The notes under the pieces: generated by a model
Seen by the model: only the letters and a program-made list of their open reading frames with translations
Told to the model about the DNA's origin: nothing
The model's database searches: none
Assembly (NCBI GenBank): GCA_043729515.1
Contig: JAYTLK010000076.1
Coordinates: 1 to 64,000, forward strand
Direction of reading: 5' to 3'
Length of the DNA: 64,000 nt
From: JANXSS01 sp043729515
GTDB lineage: Bacteria; Pseudomonadota; Gammaproteobacteria; Burkholderiales; Burkholderiaceae_D
Position numbers and translations under genes: made by a program
In this document: piece after piece, positions 62,934-64,000 of the stretch
How positions within the stretch are numbered: position 1 is the first letter of the stretch
Layout: every line of letters starts with the position of its first letter

Positions 62934-62963
62934 TGGCAGGAAACCGTGACCGGATTCCTGCCA
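62934..62963 (+). promoter_or_regulatory. Perfect inverted repeat upstream of a small gene
   Basis: TGGCAGGAA and TTCCTGCCA are exact reverse complements around a 12-base spacer. They stand 36 bases before the start of the small gene at 62999. There is no T tract, so it is more likely an operator or a leader hairpin than a terminator. Confidence 0.55.
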
Positions 62964-62998
62964 TCCCATTGACCGCCACATGTCATCACGGAGCCAAC

Positions 62999-63355
62999 AT
63001 GCAGCAGCTTAACCAGCCCAGCCAACTTTCCCAGTCTCATCCGCAGCCAGCCGCGCAGCGCATCGCGCCGGTGATGCCGCAGCAGGAAGAGCCAGGGCAG
63101 TCAGGATCAACCAAGTGGTCATTTCCGGAATCGATACCGGCGCGTACCGATCGCGTCAGCGCGGCGATCGTGCGAAAGAGCATCACGCTGCAACAAATCC
63201 ATGGCACCGCCTACGCGGTCGCGTATCTGAAGGAAAAGAACATCAACATGGAGGTTGCTCTGCGGGTGCTGGTCAACTTGCCGGCGTATCGTCGCCGTGA
63301 GGACCTCGTCGATCATCTCGCCGTCCAGGCCGCCGTCAGCAAAGCGGTGGACTGA
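62999..63355 (+). CDS. Small uncharacterised protein
   Basis: The 118-residue protein is not recognised. The first 55 residues are rich in Gln, Pro and Ser and look disordered. The C-terminal half (about 60-118) is helical and charged, with DRVSAAIVRKSITLQQIHGT and LKEKNINMEVALRVL. ATG at 62999 follows CGGAGCC. A perfect inverted repeat lies in its leader. Confidence 0.65.
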   Translation: MQQLNQPSQLSQSHPQPAAQRIAPVMPQQEEPGQSGSTKWSFPESIPARTDRVSAAIVRKSITLQQIHGTAYAVAYLKEKNINMEVALRVLVNLPAYRRREDLVDHLAVQAAVSKAVD

Positions 63356-63383
63356 GCCGCGATGGCGCAAGACCTGCCTGCCG

Positions 63384-64000
63384 TTGCTCTTCGGCCTGCT
63401 GGGCCTGGTGTTTGCCGCCTGGGCCGCACGCATTCCGGCGGTGCGCGACGGCCTGCACCTGACTGCTGGGCAGCTGGGACTGGCGCTACTGTGCGCTGGC
63501 GTTGGCGGGCTGGCTTCCTTCCCGCTGGCTGCCACGATGGTGGCCCGTTGCGGTCAGGCCAAGGCGGCCCTCACCGCCGGGCTGGCGCTGCTCGTTGCGC
63601 TGGCCTGCATCGGATGTTCCGCTAGCCTTCCGGCCCTGATGGTCGCACTCGCCCTGCTGGGTGGGTCGGCCAGTTGTTTTGATGTCGCCATCAATGCCAT
63701 TGGCGCCGACGCTGAAAAAAAAGCCGGACGCTCGATCATGTCGATGCTGCATGCGTGGTTTTGCGTGGGCACCGTCAGTGGCGCGTTGTCGGGCAGCGTG
63801 ATCGCCGGCGCGGGCGTGACGCCGCAGGTGCATTTTCTGGTGCTGGCGTCGGTGATGGCGGTGCCGCTGTGGCTGGCTTGCCGGGTGCTGGCGGGGGTGG
63901 AATTGCAGGAGACTTCAAGCGTTGATCCAATCTCCGGTGCCAGTTCCGATGCCAGGCCGGATTTTCACTCTGCCGCCAATCCTAACGTCACTTCACCGCC
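63384..64000 (+). CDS. MFS transporter, partial (cut by the window end)
   Basis: The frame stays open to the last base and encodes at least 205 residues with about six membrane spans. It begins LLFGLLGLVFAAWAARIPAVRD and includes a loop DVAINAIGADAEKK, which resembles YbjJ-type major facilitator proteins. No in-frame ATG exists near the start. TTG at 63384 is a guess, and GTG at 63297 would overlap the previous gene. The rest of the gene lies outside the window. Confidence 0.7.
   Translation, partial: MLFGLLGLVFAAWAARIPAVRDGLHLTAGQLGLALLCAGVGGLASFPLAATMVARCGQAKAALTAGLALLVALACIGCSASLPALMVALALLGGSASCFDVAINAIGADAEKKAGRSIMSMLHAWFCVGTVSGALSGSVIAGAGVTPQVHFLVLASVMAVPLWLACRVLAGVELQETSSVDPISGASSDARPDFHSAANPNVTSP

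Noticed and set aside
63362..63625. The ATG frame at 63362 as the start of the last gene
   Set aside because: That frame gives a Gly/Arg/Pro-rich product. The membrane-spanning MFS sequence is in a different frame with no ATG.

Overview
The window is a GC-rich, densely coding stretch of chromosome from a betaproteobacterium. It most likely belongs to Burkholderiales, and the family Oxalobacteraceae is my best guess from gene content and protein style, not from a search. Nothing looks like a plasmid, prophage, insertion sequence or CRISPR array. Most genes are core or broadly conserved, and most lie on the + strand.

From 1 to 9 kb the window starts inside the end of an ATP synthase operon (atpD, atpC, terminator). 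It continues with a CoA-binding protein, a PPK2-type polyphosphate kinase, hemE and priA. Between hemE and priA is a 734-base non-coding stretch holding two copies of a module spaced 388 bases apart. Each copy has perfect DnaA boxes, an AT-rich segment and flanking inverted repeats. A YsnF/DUF2382 stress protein follows. From 9 to 22 kb come rep helicase, slyX, dinB, tRNA-Asp, a proline iminopeptidase, a TonB-domain lipoprotein, a lipoamide dehydrogenase-like flavoprotein, a DUF883/holin-like membrane triad, a dihaem cytochrome c, tRNA-Arg, and a PEP-CTERM protein behind a clear sigma-54 promoter. From 22 to 35 kb are mpg, a 3-hydroxybutyrate oligomer hydrolase, pgl, PilZ and phasin-like genes, argS, a SPOR protein, dsbA, an SDR, a BtuF-like protein, an HTH regulator and an MBL-fold hydrolase.

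From 35 to 54 kb lies a large catabolic block for leucine and other CoA-thioester carbon. It holds isovaleryl-CoA dehydrogenase, a serine/threonine dehydratase, aceK, a thiolase, an acyl-CoA dehydrogenase, a 2-hydroxychromene-2-carboxylate isomerase-like protein, a YchJ-like protein, both methylcrotonyl-CoA carboxylase subunits, methylglutaconyl-CoA hydratase, a glyoxylate reductase and HMG-CoA lyase. A complete bioA-bioF-bioD-bioB set sits between the two carboxylase subunits, so cofactor synthesis is nested inside the operon of the biotin enzyme. From 54 to 64 kb are a proline-rich membrane protein, several small DUF proteins, a second MBL hydrolase, rarD, a ComEA-like protein, an OmpR/EnvZ-type two-component pair, ettA, a small unknown gene and the start of an MFS transporter cut by the window end.

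The strongest points for a second look are four. They are the duplicated DnaA-box module before priA, an 8-base repeat between bioF and bioD that forms a chain of ATGA-overlapping mini-ORFs, a 29-codon Ile/Ser/Thr-rich upstream ORF overlapping the start of the serine/threonine dehydratase, and the sigma-54 promoter of the PEP-CTERM gene.
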